The notes under the pieces were generated by a model. It searched no databases. It was not told the DNA's origin and saw only the letters and a list, made by a program, of their open reading frames with translations. From Deltaproteobacteria bacterium (GTDB taxonomy: Bacteria > Myxococcota_A > UBA9160 > UBA4427): DNA of 64,000 nt. How positions within the stretch are numbered: the first letter of the stretch is position 1; the number at the start of each line of letters is the position of its first letter. The stretch covers positions 1 through 64,000 of the forward strand of contig JAJDAO010000050.1 in assembly GCA_029261835.1 (NCBI GenBank). The letters are read 5' to 3'. Shown here in pieces: positions 26,033-35,652 of this stretch. Both the position numbers and the translations under genes were made by a program.

Positions 26033-27052
26033 ATGTCGCTTCGCCCGTACCGCTTCCCGTTTGTTGCAAGTGTCCTGCTGCTGCTCGCCTTCTCCGCCGA
26101 CGCAAGGACGCTCAAGATCGCCACCATCGTCCCGGATGGCAGTAGCTGGCTGACTGAGATGCGGAAGGCCGGAGACGAAATCAAGCAAGTGACCGGTGGG
26201 CGGGTCAAGCTCAAGTTCTATCCCGGTGGCGTCATGGGCAACGACAAGACCGTCTTGCGCAAGGTGCGTGCCGGTCAGCTTCACGGCGGCGCGTTCACGA
26301 GTGGAGCGCTGGCGGCGATCTTTCCCGATATCGAGCTCTACAGCCTGCCCCTCCTCTTCCGCGACTACGACGAGGTGGACTACGTCCGGCAGCGCATGGA
26401 CGCGAAGCTTCGCCGTGGTCTCGAGAAGTCGGGATTCGTCGCCCTCTCGATCAGCGATGGCGGGTTTGCCTACGTGCTTTCTCGCAAGCCGCTTCGCCGC
26501 GTAGAGGACATGAGCGGGGCCAAAGTCTGGCTCGTGGAAGACGATCTCATGAGTCAGGTCGCCTTCGAAATCGCCGGTGTCTCTCCGGTTCCGCTCCCGA
26601 TCGCGGATGTCTACACGGCGCTGCAGACGGGTCTGGTCGATACTGTCGCCGCACCACCGATGGGCGCCATCGCCTTTCAGTGGCATACGAAGATCCGCTA
26701 CCTGACGGACGTTCCGCTGATGTATCTCGTTGGCGTACTCGCAGTCGAGCGCGGGGCCTTCGAAAAGCTCTCAGCGCAGGATCAGGCCGTGGTCAAGCGC
26801 GCGATCAGGCAAGCCTCGGAGCGGTTGGATGCGCAGAATCGCTCGGGTGAAGAGAATGCGCGGCAAGCCCTGCGCAATCAGGGAATCGAGTTCGTGATGG
26901 CCTCATCCGACGACGAAGTCGCCCGTTGGCATCGCATCAGTCAGCAGGCGATCGTCAAGCTTCGTGCCATGAATCGCTACTCGGAGGTGACCATCCAGGA
27001 GATGCTCGACCACCTAGAGGAATTTCGCGCTCAGCAGTCGGCGGCGCCATGA
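26033..27052 (+). CDS. TRAP transporter substrate-binding protein (DctP family)
   Basis: Periplasmic receptor of 339 aa. The Sec signal peptide ends 'LLLLAFSADA', and the mature part begins 'RTLKIATIVPDGSSW'. Family features include 'RVKLKFYPGGVMGNDKTVLRKVRAGQLHGG', 'SLPLLFRDYDEVDYV' and 'GAKVWLVEDDLMSQVAFEIAGVSPVPLPIADVYTALQTGLVDTVAAPP'. The receptor's conserved Arg that pairs with a ligand carboxylate is usually near 'R/K-VED..G.K.R'; here that site reads W-L ('KVWL'), so the ligand may not be a simple dicarboxylate. AGGAG precedes the ATG; the stop overlaps dctQ (ATGA). Confidence 0.92.
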   Translation: MSLRPYRFPFVASVLLLLAFSADARTLKIATIVPDGSSWLTEMRKAGDEIKQVTGGRVKLKFYPGGVMGNDKTVLRKVRAGQLHGGAFTSGALAAIFPDIELYSLPLLFRDYDEVDYVRQRMDAKLRRGLEKSGFVALSISDGGFAYVLSRKPLRRVEDMSGAKVWLVEDDLMSQVAFEIAGVSPVPLPIADVYTALQTGLVDTVAAPPMGAIAFQWHTKIRYLTDVPLMYLVGVLAVERGAFEKLSAQDQAVVKRAIRQASERLDAQNRSGEENARQALRNQGIEFVMASSDDEVARWHRISQQAIVKLRAMNRYSEVTIQEMLDHLEEFRAQQSAAP

Positions 27053-27567
27053 TCACCGGCTTGGGCGGAGGCTTTGCGGCGCGCGCCCTCGCAGTTCTTC
27101 ACCGGATCGAGGATGGCGCACTCACGCTGCTACTTGGTGCGATGATTCTGCTCGCTCCGCTTCAGCTCTTTCTGCGCAACTTCTTCGACACCGGCATTAC
27201 CTGGGCGGATCCGCTCCTGCGTGTGCTGGTGCTATGGGTGGGCCTGGTGGGTGCGGTGGCGGCCAGTCGCGGCCATCGTCACATCAGTATCGATGCGATG
27301 TCCCGGATTCTCTCCGAGCGAGCACAAGCGGCGGTTGGCGTCGTGACGGGTCTCTTCACAGCTGTTGTCTCGGGGCTCGTGGCCTATCACGCGGGTCGCT
27401 TTGTCGCGACTGAGCGCGAATTCGAGAGTATCGCCTTCTCCGGCATTGATGCCTGGCTCTGCGAGATCGTCATACCGGCCGCATTTGCAGTGATGGCGTT
27501 GCGCTACTTACTCTACAGCGTGTCGAATCTCACTGTGCTGATTGGCCAGCGAGAAGACGCGCGATGA
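27049..27567 (+). CDS. TRAP transporter small permease (DctQ family)
   Basis: Inner-membrane protein of 172 aa with four hydrophobic helices. The family motif 'LQLFLRNFFDTGITWADPLLRVLVLWVGLVGAVAASRGHRHISIDAM' spans helices 1-2. It forms the membrane unit with DctM for sodium-driven solute uptake. The start at 27049 overlaps the receptor stop (ATGA), and its stop overlaps the dctM start (ATGA). Confidence 0.93.
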   Translation: MITGLGGGFAARALAVLHRIEDGALTLLLGAMILLAPLQLFLRNFFDTGITWADPLLRVLVLWVGLVGAVAASRGHRHISIDAMSRILSERAQAAVGVVTGLFTAVVSGLVAYHAGRFVATEREFESIAFSGIDAWLCEIVIPAAFAVMALRYLLYSVSNLTVLIGQREDAR

Positions 27568-28841
27568 TCCTCAGCCTTCTGCTGCTCGTGCTCGCGCTGG
27601 CGGGTGCTCCGCTCTTCGCGATCATCGCCGCGAGCGCGATGCTGGGCTTCCAGAGCGAAGAGGTCGATCTCTCGGTCATGGGGATCGAAATCTATCGCCT
27701 GGCTGAGACACCGGTGCTGCTGGCGATTCCACTCTTCACCTTTGCCGGCTATTTGCTCGGTGAGAGTCAGGCGCCCCAGCGATTGGTTCGCGTTACGAAC
27801 GCACTATTGGGCTGGCTTCGGGGTGGGCTGGCGATCGTATCGCTCTCGGCCTGTGCGCTCTTCACCGCCTTCACCGGTGCTTCCGGGGTCACGATCGTAG
27901 CGCTCGGGGCGCTGCTCTATCCCGCTCTGCGGCAGGCCAACTACCCGGCTCGCTTCAGCCTGGGGCTGGTGACTACTTCGGGCAGCCTGGGGCTGCTCTT
28001 CGCCCCCGCACTGCCTCTGATTCTGTACGGGGTAGTCGCCCAACAGATGAACCTCGAAGAGCCGGTCAAGATCGATGATCTCTTCGCGGCCGGTCTGCTG
28101 CCCGGTCTGCTGATGATCGTGTTGCTCTCGCTCTACAGCATGTGGCGAACCCGGGGTGAGGCGATGGCCTGCGAGCCCTTTTCTTGGAGCACGGCTCTCG
28201 CCGCCCTGCGCGAGAGCGCGTGGGAGATCCCGCTTCCGATCGTCGTGCTGGGTGGCATCTATGGCGGCGTGTTCGCTCTATCGGAGGCGGCTGCCGTGAC
28301 GGCGCTCTACGTGCTGGTCGTGGAAGTGGGAATCAGGCGGGAGATTCCCCTGAGAAAGCTCCCGGCAATCATGCGTGAATCGATGGTGCTCGTGGGCGCC
28401 ATCTTGGTGATTCTCGGCGTTGCCCTTGCTTCGACCAACTATCTGATCGATACCGAGGTGCCGACACGGCTCTTCGAGGTGATCCGATCCGAGATCGACA
28501 GCAAGCTCACCTTCCTGATTCTGCTCAACCTCTTTTTGCTCGTGTTGGGAATGATGCTCGACATCTTCTCCGCACTGGTGCTCGTGGTTCCCATCATTCT
28601 GCCAATCGCGGTCGGCTACGGCATTCACCCCGTGCATCTCGGCATCATCTTCCTCGCGAACATGCAGATCGGGTACATCACGCCTCCGGTTGGAATGAAC
28701 CTCTTCATCGCGAGCTATCGCTTCGAGCGTCCCGTGCTCGACGTGTACCGTGCGACCGTGCCCTTCTTCGTCATCCTGCTCATCACCGTACTGGTAATCA
28801 CCTACTGGCCGGCACTCAGCATGGTCTTGGTGGAGCGCTGA
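27564..28841 (+). CDS. TRAP transporter large permease (DctM family)
   Basis: Polytopic protein of 425 aa with about 11-12 membrane helices. Characteristic segments: 'YRLAETPVLLAIPLFTFAGYLLGESQAPQRLVRV', 'ALFTAFTGASGVTIVALGALLYPAL', 'GLLFAPALPLILYG' and 'ANMQIGYITPPVGMNLFIASYRF'. It is the sodium-coupled transport subunit; length is normal. Last gene of the TatT-DctP-DctQ-DctM operon. The hybrid kinase gene follows 105 bp later on the same strand. Confidence 0.94.
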   Translation: MILSLLLLVLALAGAPLFAIIAASAMLGFQSEEVDLSVMGIEIYRLAETPVLLAIPLFTFAGYLLGESQAPQRLVRVTNALLGWLRGGLAIVSLSACALFTAFTGASGVTIVALGALLYPALRQANYPARFSLGLVTTSGSLGLLFAPALPLILYGVVAQQMNLEEPVKIDDLFAAGLLPGLLMIVLLSLYSMWRTRGEAMACEPFSWSTALAALRESAWEIPLPIVVLGGIYGGVFALSEAAAVTALYVLVVEVGIRREIPLRKLPAIMRESMVLVGAILVILGVALASTNYLIDTEVPTRLFEVIRSEIDSKLTFLILLNLFLLVLGMMLDIFSALVLVVPIILPIAVGYGIHPVHLGIIFLANMQIGYITPPVGMNLFIASYRFERPVLDVYRATVPFFVILLITVLVITYWPALSMVLVER

Positions 28842-28946
28842 CTCGGCCCCAGCCCGACTGACCTCGGATCTGTCGTTGATCCCGGACTGGACTGGAGCGA
28901 GGGCGGTGAAGCGGGTGAAGATCCGCCCTACCATTGCCGTGTTGCC

Positions 28947-31265
28947 ATGTCCGATCGAGAGAACGAAAAGGCGGAGCCGTCACCAGTGGCGAGCGTCCCC
29001 GACCTGGCGGAGGCGGTGAGCGACCTCGTCTTCGAGCTCGATGGGGACGGGAAGTATCGTGCTGCCAACCGACGGCACAGTGAACTGCTGGGACTCTCTC
29101 CTCAGGCGCTGATTGGCACTTCCTTCTTCGATCGAGTCCACCGTCGCGATCTGGCCGCGGTGCGGGAGAGCATTCTGCGAGCCGATGCCGCGCCTGTTCG
29201 GCTCAGGCTTCACAAGAACGATGGTTCTTGGATGTATCTCGAGGCCACAGTGCTGCCGCAAAGGACCGACAGCCGGCAGCACGTGGTGCTGGTGGCACGG
29301 CCCGTCGAGCGGCTGGCCGCTCCGCATGCACTGCGTGATAGCGAAGATCTCTTCAGAGGAGTGCTGGAGCGGCTCGAACAATCGGTCGTCATCTTCGATG
29401 TCGAGAGACGTATGCCCGTGTACCACAACCCGGGCTATCACCACATCTTTCACATGCCGCGTGATGCTTCTCGCAGGCGGGCGAAAGAGTTCTTGGCGCA
29501 CGTGCATGCCGACGACCGTGAGAACGTAGCCCGCTGGATGGATGAGCAATTCGAGCGTCCGACAATCCAGTCCTACCGTTTTCTGAGAGATGACGGGTCG
29601 CTGCGTTGGATTCGTGGCGGCACTTCGCTGATCCGTGCGGAAGACGGGCGGGTCATTCGTATGGTCAGCATCGTGGAGGATGTCACCGAGGAGCGTGAGG
29701 CGGCGATGGCGCTGCGCGACCGCGAGGAGCGCTTCCGCTCGGTTGCGGAGAATATCCCGGGCGCCGTCTATCTGCTCGCGTTGCAGGATGGGCCCGAACT
29801 CATCTACCTGAGCGACGCGATCGAAGATCTGACGGACGTGCCGGCCGACGCGTTTCGCAGTGGGCAGCAGCCTCTGCTCGAGCTGCTCCATCCCGGAGAC
29901 AAGGACAGCTACCTGGCAGAGATCGGCTCGGCACTGATGGAGCGCCGGCCGATACTGGTCCTGTTCCGCGTTCGAACCAACGATGGAGGTTGGCGTTGGC
30001 TCGAGCAGCGCGGGCGCGGCGTGTGGAATTCTGACGGGGAGCTCCGTCTCCTGGGCGGCGCCATCTTCGACGTCAGTGAGCGGATGCGCGGTGACGAGGA
30101 GCGGCGAGATCTTCAACTTCAGCTCTTTCAGGCGCAGAAGCTCGAGAGTCTGGGTGTCTTGGCCGGCGGTGTCGCGCATGACTTCAACAACATGATGGGG
30201 ATCGTGACGGCGGGGGTCGAACTCGCCTTGCTGCGGCTGGGTTCTGATCACCCTTCCCGCGCATTGTTCGAGGAGTCGCTCGAGGCGACGCGCAAGGCGG
30301 CCATGCTGACGAAGCAGCTCCTCGCGTACGCGGGGCACGGCATCGCGGAAGTGCAGCGCGTCGATCTCAGCGAGCCCGTTCTGGCGACTTGCCGGATGCT
30401 GGAGCGCTCCATCGGGTCCAAGATTCGACTCGATCTGGATCTCCCAGACGATCTTCCGCTGGTTGAGATCGATCTGGCACAGATGCAGCAGGTCATCATG
30501 AACCTCGTCATCAATGCTTCGGAGGCCATTGGGCAAGCGGAGGGGGTGATTCGAGTTCGCTGTGGCGAATCACAACTCTCTCCGGAGCGAGCCCGGCTCA
30601 TCCTCGGAGCAGAGCAGCGGGAAGGCGATGTCCTCGTCTTCCTGGAGGTCGAGGACGATGGCGCGGGCATGAGCCCGGGCGTTCGCGCGCGCATCTTCGA
30701 CCCATTCTATACCACGAAGGCGGAGGGGCACGGGCTCGGATTGGCCGCCGTGCTGGGGATCGTGCACGCTCACCGCGGCGGGATCACGGTCGAGAGCGAG
30801 AGGGGCATCGGGACGAAGTTCTCCGTTCTGATTCCCGTCGCCGAGCGATTGTCCGAAGCAGAGGAGCTGCCCGCAGAGGATCTGCGAGGCGAGGGTCGGG
30901 TCCTGGTCGTCGATGACGAACGCGTGATGCGCGAGACTGCTTGCAAGGTCCTTTCACACTACGGCTACACCACTCTCGAGGCGAGCAACGGTCGCGAGGC
31001 GCTCGACCTCGTGATCCAACAGGCATCACAGATCGCCCTCGTACTGCTCGATCTCAACATGCCCGGTCTGACGGGCTACGAGGTATTCCCCCTCATCCGC
31101 AAGATCCGCGGCGATCTCCCCGTCATCCTGTGCAGTGCCTTTGGAGAGCTGGATGCGGTGGGGCGCCTCACGCGTGAGCCCGCGACGGCATTTCTTGCCA
31201 AGCCCTACGGAGCCCGGGATCTGGCGCTCGGCATACGCGCTCTGCTGAGGGACTGCGGTTCATAG
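28947..31265 (+). CDS. PAS-containing hybrid histidine kinase with receiver domain
   Basis: Soluble protein of 772 aa. Three PAS/PAC modules (about 15-120, 130-250, 260-378) precede a HisKA-type box 'LAGGVAHDFNNMMGIV' (H411), the HATPase N, G1 and G2 boxes ('NLVINASEAIG', 'EDDGAGMS', 'GHGLGLAAVLGIVHAHRGG') and a C-terminal receiver ('VLVVDDERVM', phospho-acceptor about D702, K752). There are no membrane segments, so the signal is cytoplasmic. The location after the TRAP operon suggests, but does not show, a link with that transporter. No ribosome site is obvious before the ATG. The stop codon overlaps a 20-bp inverted repeat. Confidence 0.93.
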   Translation: MSDRENEKAEPSPVASVPDLAEAVSDLVFELDGDGKYRAANRRHSELLGLSPQALIGTSFFDRVHRRDLAAVRESILRADAAPVRLRLHKNDGSWMYLEATVLPQRTDSRQHVVLVARPVERLAAPHALRDSEDLFRGVLERLEQSVVIFDVERRMPVYHNPGYHHIFHMPRDASRRRAKEFLAHVHADDRENVARWMDEQFERPTIQSYRFLRDDGSLRWIRGGTSLIRAEDGRVIRMVSIVEDVTEEREAAMALRDREERFRSVAENIPGAVYLLALQDGPELIYLSDAIEDLTDVPADAFRSGQQPLLELLHPGDKDSYLAEIGSALMERRPILVLFRVRTNDGGWRWLEQRGRGVWNSDGELRLLGGAIFDVSERMRGDEERRDLQLQLFQAQKLESLGVLAGGVAHDFNNMMGIVTAGVELALLRLGSDHPSRALFEESLEATRKAAMLTKQLLAYAGHGIAEVQRVDLSEPVLATCRMLERSIGSKIRLDLDLPDDLPLVEIDLAQMQQVIMNLVINASEAIGQAEGVIRVRCGESQLSPERARLILGAEQREGDVLVFLEVEDDGAGMSPGVRARIFDPFYTTKAEGHGLGLAAVLGIVHAHRGGITVESERGIGTKFSVLIPVAERLSEAEELPAEDLRGEGRVLVVDDERVMRETACKVLSHYGYTTLEASNGREALDLVIQQASQIALVLLDLNMPGLTGYEVFPLIRKIRGDLPVILCSAFGELDAVGRLTREPATAFLAKPYGARDLALGIRALLRDCGS

Positions 31266-31315
31266 AAGCTGTCTCATAGACCCCTGCTCGGTCCCGGGTC
31301 TATGAGACAGCTTCT
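31264..31315. terminator. 20-bp perfect inverted repeat between the kinase and ppk
   Basis: Left arm AGAAGCTGTCTCATAGACCC (31264-31283) is exactly repeated in reverse complement at 31296-31315, with a 12-nt loop. It begins inside the stop codon of the hybrid kinase. No T-tract follows on either strand, so it is not a classical intrinsic terminator; it may end or stabilise the kinase mRNA. Its GC content (50%) is below the window average. Confidence 0.45.
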
Positions 31316-31378
31316 CGCCTCGTGGCGGCCCGGCTCGCGTCTCTAAAGCGGCGAGATCGCATCTCCGAATAGGGAGGA

Positions 31379-33583
31379 ATGGAGAAGACGGGCAAGACTC
31401 GGGTGGCGGCGTTGAAGCACGCCTCGACGGACTTGCAGCAGGTCGTTGCCCCGACCGAGGAGCACGATCTCTCGTCACCGGAGCTCTATCTCAACCGCGA
31501 GCTCACGTGGCTCGAGTTCAACAGGCGCGTCTTGCACGAGGCGCAGGACGAGCGCACGCCGCTACTGGAGCGCGTCAAATTCCTGTCGATTGTCGCGTCG
31601 AATTTCGACGAGTTCTTCATGAAGCGAATCGGCGGCCTGAAGCAGCAGGTCGGAGCGGCCGTTCACCAGCTCACGATCGACGGGCGATCTCCACAGCAGC
31701 AGATCGCTGAGTGCTACGAAGTTGTTCGAGAAATCGAATCGCAGCAACAGCACATCGTATCGGATCTGGTCCGCCGGCTCGTAGAGCAGAAGATCGTTCT
31801 TGCCAGGCACGACGAGCTCGATTCGGATCAGCGCCTGGCGCTGCGAGAAGATTATCTGGCCAACATCTACCCTCTCGTCACACCGCAGGCGATGGATCCA
31901 GCACATCCATTCCCGTTCGTCTCGAATCTGTCGCTCAACCTCCTCGTCACGCTGCATCACCGCAAAGAGAAGATTCCCCATCTGGCCCGCGTGAAGGTAC
32001 CGGTGGGATTAGGGATCCCTCGCTGGCTTCGCGTAGCAGACACGGATGTCTTCATTCGCCTCGAGGAAGTCATGGCGAAGAACCTCGATCTGCTCTTCCC
32101 CGGTATGGAAGTCGAGGCTTGCGAGCTCTTCCGTGTCACGAGGAACGTCTATACACAGCAGGATGAAGAAGAGGCAGATGATCTACTGGCGATGATCGAG
32201 AGCGAGCTGAGAGATCGCAGATTCGCTCCCATCGTGCGATTGGAAGTCGAGAAGGGCATGTCGCCCGAGCGCTTCGCCATGCTGGCGGCCGAATTCGGTC
32301 TCGACCCACGAGCCGATGTCTTCGAGCCGGGCGGCATGCTCGCAACGCGGGACTTACTGGAGATCGCACAGCTCGAGCGCCCCGAGCTGTGCGATCCAGA
32401 TCATCACCCCGTCGAGCACCCGGCCTTGATCGGTGAGCGAAACATCTTCAATGTGATTCGAGATGCCGGTTCATTGCTGCTTCGGCACCCATACCAGTCG
32501 TTCTCGCGGTCAGTCGAGCGATTCCTGCGAGAGGCCAGCCGCGATCCCAAGGTGCGAGCCATCAAGGTGACGCTGTATCGCACGTCAGCGGACTCGCGAG
32601 TCATGGACTATCTGATGGAGGCCGCTCGCAACGGCAAACAGGTGGCTGTGGTGGTCGAACTGAAGGCTCGCTTCGACGAAGAGGCGAATATCCGTTGGGC
32701 AGCGCGGCTGGAAGAGGCGGGGATTCACGTCACCTACGGTGTCGTCGGCGTGAAGACGCACTGTAAGGTCATCCTCGTAGTGCGACAAGACTACAATGGC
32801 TTGCGTCGCTACGCCCACATCGGAACCGGCAACTACCACGCACAGACGGCCCGCCTGTACTCCGACTTGGGGCTGTTTACCTGTGACGATCAAATCGGTG
32901 CCGATCTCACAGAGCTGTTCAACTATCTCACCACCGGCTACAAGCCCCGGCGCAAGTACCGCAAGCTGCTGCTGGCCCCAACGACCCTCAAGCGGGCACT
33001 GCTGGACAAGATTCAGAGAGAGATCTCACTGCACGGCCCGGCTTCTCCAGGCCGTATTCAGATCAAGATGAACGCTCTCGAGGACGCCGACATCACGCAG
33101 GCGCTCTACTGCGCCGCGCGAGCGGGTGTGGAGGTCGATCTGATCGTGCGCGACACCTGTCGTCTGCGGCCAGCCATCCCAGGGCTCTCCGAGCGCGTGC
33201 GAGTCGTCAGCATCGTGGGCCGATTCCTGGAACACACGCGGATCGTCTACTTTCGGAACGGCGGCGACGAGGAATACTACGTCGGCTCGGCCGACTGTAT
33301 GAAGCGCAATCTCGAGAGCCGAGTCGAGGCGATGGTGCCCATCGAAGACGCAGGGCACCGGAGGGAGCTGCGCGCCATCATCGACAGCCAGCTCTCAGAT
33401 CGACGAAGTGCCTGGGAGATGGATGAAGCCGGTCGTTACGCCCAGCTGACACCGCTCGACGGCGAGGAGCAGCGAGGCTGCCAGGAGCTGTTCATCGCCG
33501 CCGCCGAGCGACAGTACCGGGACGCGACGCGCCTCAGGAGGCGAAGGCCTCGAGGCGTCGGTGGGGGCAGGAATCTTCGCTGA
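31379..33583 (+). CDS. ppk1: polyphosphate kinase 1
   Basis: Enzyme of 734 aa that reversibly makes polyphosphate from ATP. N domain: 'LYLNRELTWLEFNRRVLHEA', 'LLERVKFLSIVASNFDEFFMKRIGGL'. Head domain: 'TPQAMDPAHPFPFVSNLSLNL'. Catalytic C domains: 'VKVTLYRTSADSRVMDYLMEAA', 'RYAHIGTGNYHAQTARLYSDLGLFT' (phospho-His about H480) and 'GRFLEHTRIVYFRNGG'. Length fits the family. The start is uncertain: AGGGAGG lies only 1 nt before the ATG, too close to serve it well, and no better in-frame start follows immediately. Possibly transcribed from its own promoter downstream of the inverted repeat. Confidence 0.95.
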   Translation: MEKTGKTRVAALKHASTDLQQVVAPTEEHDLSSPELYLNRELTWLEFNRRVLHEAQDERTPLLERVKFLSIVASNFDEFFMKRIGGLKQQVGAAVHQLTIDGRSPQQQIAECYEVVREIESQQQHIVSDLVRRLVEQKIVLARHDELDSDQRLALREDYLANIYPLVTPQAMDPAHPFPFVSNLSLNLLVTLHHRKEKIPHLARVKVPVGLGIPRWLRVADTDVFIRLEEVMAKNLDLLFPGMEVEACELFRVTRNVYTQQDEEEADDLLAMIESELRDRRFAPIVRLEVEKGMSPERFAMLAAEFGLDPRADVFEPGGMLATRDLLEIAQLERPELCDPDHHPVEHPALIGERNIFNVIRDAGSLLLRHPYQSFSRSVERFLREASRDPKVRAIKVTLYRTSADSRVMDYLMEAARNGKQVAVVVELKARFDEEANIRWAARLEEAGIHVTYGVVGVKTHCKVILVVRQDYNGLRRYAHIGTGNYHAQTARLYSDLGLFTCDDQIGADLTELFNYLTTGYKPRRKYRKLLLAPTTLKRALLDKIQREISLHGPASPGRIQIKMNALEDADITQALYCAARAGVEVDLIVRDTCRLRPAIPGLSERVRVVSIVGRFLEHTRIVYFRNGGDEEYYVGSADCMKRNLESRVEAMVPIEDAGHRRELRAIIDSQLSDRRSAWEMDEAGRYAQLTPLDGEEQRGCQELFIAAAERQYRDATRLRRRRPRGVGGGRNLR

Positions 33584-33808
33584 TCCGGCGGATTCGAGAT
33601 GGCATTGAGGCTCTGCCCGGTACGGCACGCTGTGGCGGAACAGCGGACCGGGTGTTGGCTGTGATCGACCGCATCCCCTGGCGGTGCGCGAGTCCCGGGC
33701 GTAGCCTGGCAGTCGACTGCGAGTGGTGAGTGGTGCGAGACCGAGGTCCGATACCGCGCAGCTCGGGCTTTCGCTCGCGTACCCGGGCTCCGCAGACGGG
33801 AGAGGCTG

Positions 33809-34720
33809 TTGGAGAAGATCATTGACGCCCATGGGCATCTCGGAGACATCCTGTATCCGGGAGGCGGGCGATTGATCGACCAGCTCGGTGTCGTGAGACA
33901 GCGGGGATTCGATCTCGTAGCGCCCGCCGAGGCCAGGCTGCATCGGGATCCACTCGGCCTGGCCGGGCTCGGCTACCGGCTCTTCCGCGGGGCGGTGACC
34001 CGCACCGAGCGAGCGCGCAATGCCACCGCGACTCTCGAGCATTTTCGTGCTTCGCTGGACGAGGCGGAGATCAGTCACGCCGTCTGTCTCCCGGTTCCGC
34101 CCAACCTGACGTTCGGCGACCTCGAGTCGGCCGCACGCAAGGACCCGAGAGTCGTGCCGTTCACCGGCTTCGACTATACGGGCGACGCGAGCCCCGATCC
34201 CGTATTCGCGGCCGATGTGCGTGCCGGCGCACGCGGGCTCAAGCTTCATCCCATCATTCAGAAGGTTCCGCTCAACAGCCCGCGGACGCACGCGGTGGTC
34301 GAGTCCTTTGCGCCATTCAACCTGCCGATTCTCTTTCACTGCGGAATCTCCTCTTACTATCTTGGAAAGGAGAGGAGGCGGGAGGAGCCGCGCTACGGTG
34401 CCATCCCAGACGCCTTGGAGCTCGTGCGGCGTTTTCCCGGCGTATCCTTCATCGCCGGGCATGCCGGGCTCTATCAGGTCAAGCAGCTGATGGCCCAGCT
34501 CGGTGGGTTGTCGAACGTCTGGGTCGACACCTCCTTTCAGAATCCGAAGCGGGTGCGGGAGCTGATCGACACATTCGGTGCCGAGCGCGTTCTCTTCGCT
34601 TCTGACTGGCCCTACGGCAACCGCTCGCCCGCCCTGGCGATCGTGCGGGAGGTATGTCGGGGCGACCGCGGGCTGGAGCGTCGAATCCTCTTTGAGAACG
34701 CCGCAGAGCTGCTCTTCTGA
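33809..34720 (+). CDS. amidohydrolase family protein (metal-dependent TIM-barrel hydrolase)
   Basis: Protein of 303 aa in the amidohydrolase-2 group. Metal-site motifs in order: 'DAHGHLG' (H8, H10), 'GLKLHPII', 'LFHCGIS', 'FIAGHAGLYQ' and 'VLFASDWPYGN' (the C-terminal Asp). The group includes decarboxylases, lactonases and amidases, so the reaction cannot be named. A TTG start at 33809 with GGGAGAGG just upstream is the best candidate; an in-frame GTG/ATG is not available nearby. It ends convergently with the SDR gene 34 bp later. Confidence 0.85.
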   Translation: MEKIIDAHGHLGDILYPGGGRLIDQLGVVRQRGFDLVAPAEARLHRDPLGLAGLGYRLFRGAVTRTERARNATATLEHFRASLDEAEISHAVCLPVPPNLTFGDLESAARKDPRVVPFTGFDYTGDASPDPVFAADVRAGARGLKLHPIIQKVPLNSPRTHAVVESFAPFNLPILFHCGISSYYLGKERRREEPRYGAIPDALELVRRFPGVSFIAGHAGLYQVKQLMAQLGGLSNVWVDTSFQNPKRVRELIDTFGAERVLFASDWPYGNRSPALAIVREVCRGDRGLERRILFENAAELLF

Positions 34721-34754
34721 AGCGGCATACTCTGCCCCGCTGTTCGCCGCGTTC

Positions 34755-35513
34755 TCAGCGCGAAGAAGAGCCGCCCGCCGTCGCCCGGTTGACGAGGCCG
34801 AAGATCCAGCCCGGCGCCACGCGGTCGAGGATTCGGACCCACTTGCCTTCACCGATCCAGATCTCGTCCTTGCCACTCGCCAGGTGCACCATCAGCCCCT
34901 CAGTGAAGCTCTCCACCGATCGCATTTCGAGCGGCACCTCGCTCATCATCGCTGTGTCGACCGACGGTGGATAGACCTCGATGACATGAACTCGACCCGC
35001 GAGCTGGTAGCGGAGGGAGCGCGTGAAAGAACGCAGCGCGGCCTTCGAGGCGCAGTACACGGGTACGTTGGCAACCGGGACGACACCACCGGGTGACGAG
35101 ACATTCACGATCACGCCTCCAGCTCGCTCGAGCAAGCTCGGGAGAAACAGACTCGTGAGCTCGATCGGCGCGAGCAGGTTGGTCTCGACGTCGCCCCGTA
35201 CGTCTTCGAGTGCGTCGCTATCCAGGTCGGTGAGATCGTAGGGGCGCATGCGGGCTGCGTTGTTGACGAGGACGTTCGGAAGCAGGTCGTCCCTGCATAG
35301 AGCTTCGAACAGCGCGCGACGCTGATCTGCGTTTCGCACATCGCAGCGGTAGGTTCTCAGCCCGGGCAGGCTGCTCGCGGCCTGCTCGAGAACGTCCTGC
35401 CGCCGTCCGCAGACCGCCACCCGATTGCCGCGTTCGAGAAAGGCGCTCGCCATTCCCAGGCCGATTCCCGTGGCGCCGCCCGTGATGAGAAGTGTGTTCC
35501 CGGTCAGCTTCAT
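34755..35513 (-). CDS. short-chain dehydrogenase/reductase (DltE-like)
   Basis: NAD(P)-dependent oxidoreductase of 252 aa: cofactor motif 'LITGGATGIGLGMA', 'NNAARM', catalytic Ser in 'NVSSPGG' and 'YCASKAAL' (Tyr-x3-Lys), then 'VIEVYPPSVDT'. The pattern matches classical SDRs such as DltE/YdfG relatives. The start at 35513 is preferred over an upstream extension at 35597 because the cofactor-binding strand then begins at the usual position. Substrate unknown. Confidence 0.9.
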   Translation of the reverse strand: MKLTGNTLLITGGATGIGLGMASAFLERGNRVAVCGRRQDVLEQAASSLPGLRTYRCDVRNADQRRALFEALCRDDLLPNVLVNNAARMRPYDLTDLDSDALEDVRGDVETNLLAPIELTSLFLPSLLERAGGVIVNVSSPGGVVPVANVPVYCASKAALRSFTRSLRYQLAGRVHVIEVYPPSVDTAMMSEVPLEMRSVESFTEGLMVHLASGKDEIWIGEGKWVRILDRVAPGWIFGLVNRATAGGSSSR

Positions 35514-35652
35514 GATCTGCTCCCGGCAGCGAGCATACGGGCGACAGGGCGCACCCGCCGGACCGGTGAGGCCAAGGTCCAGCAGCGCGGAACACATGCT
35601 GCGTTCCCGAGGGGTAGTCCGATTGCGAGGCGATTCGCGCTCTACGTCGGGG

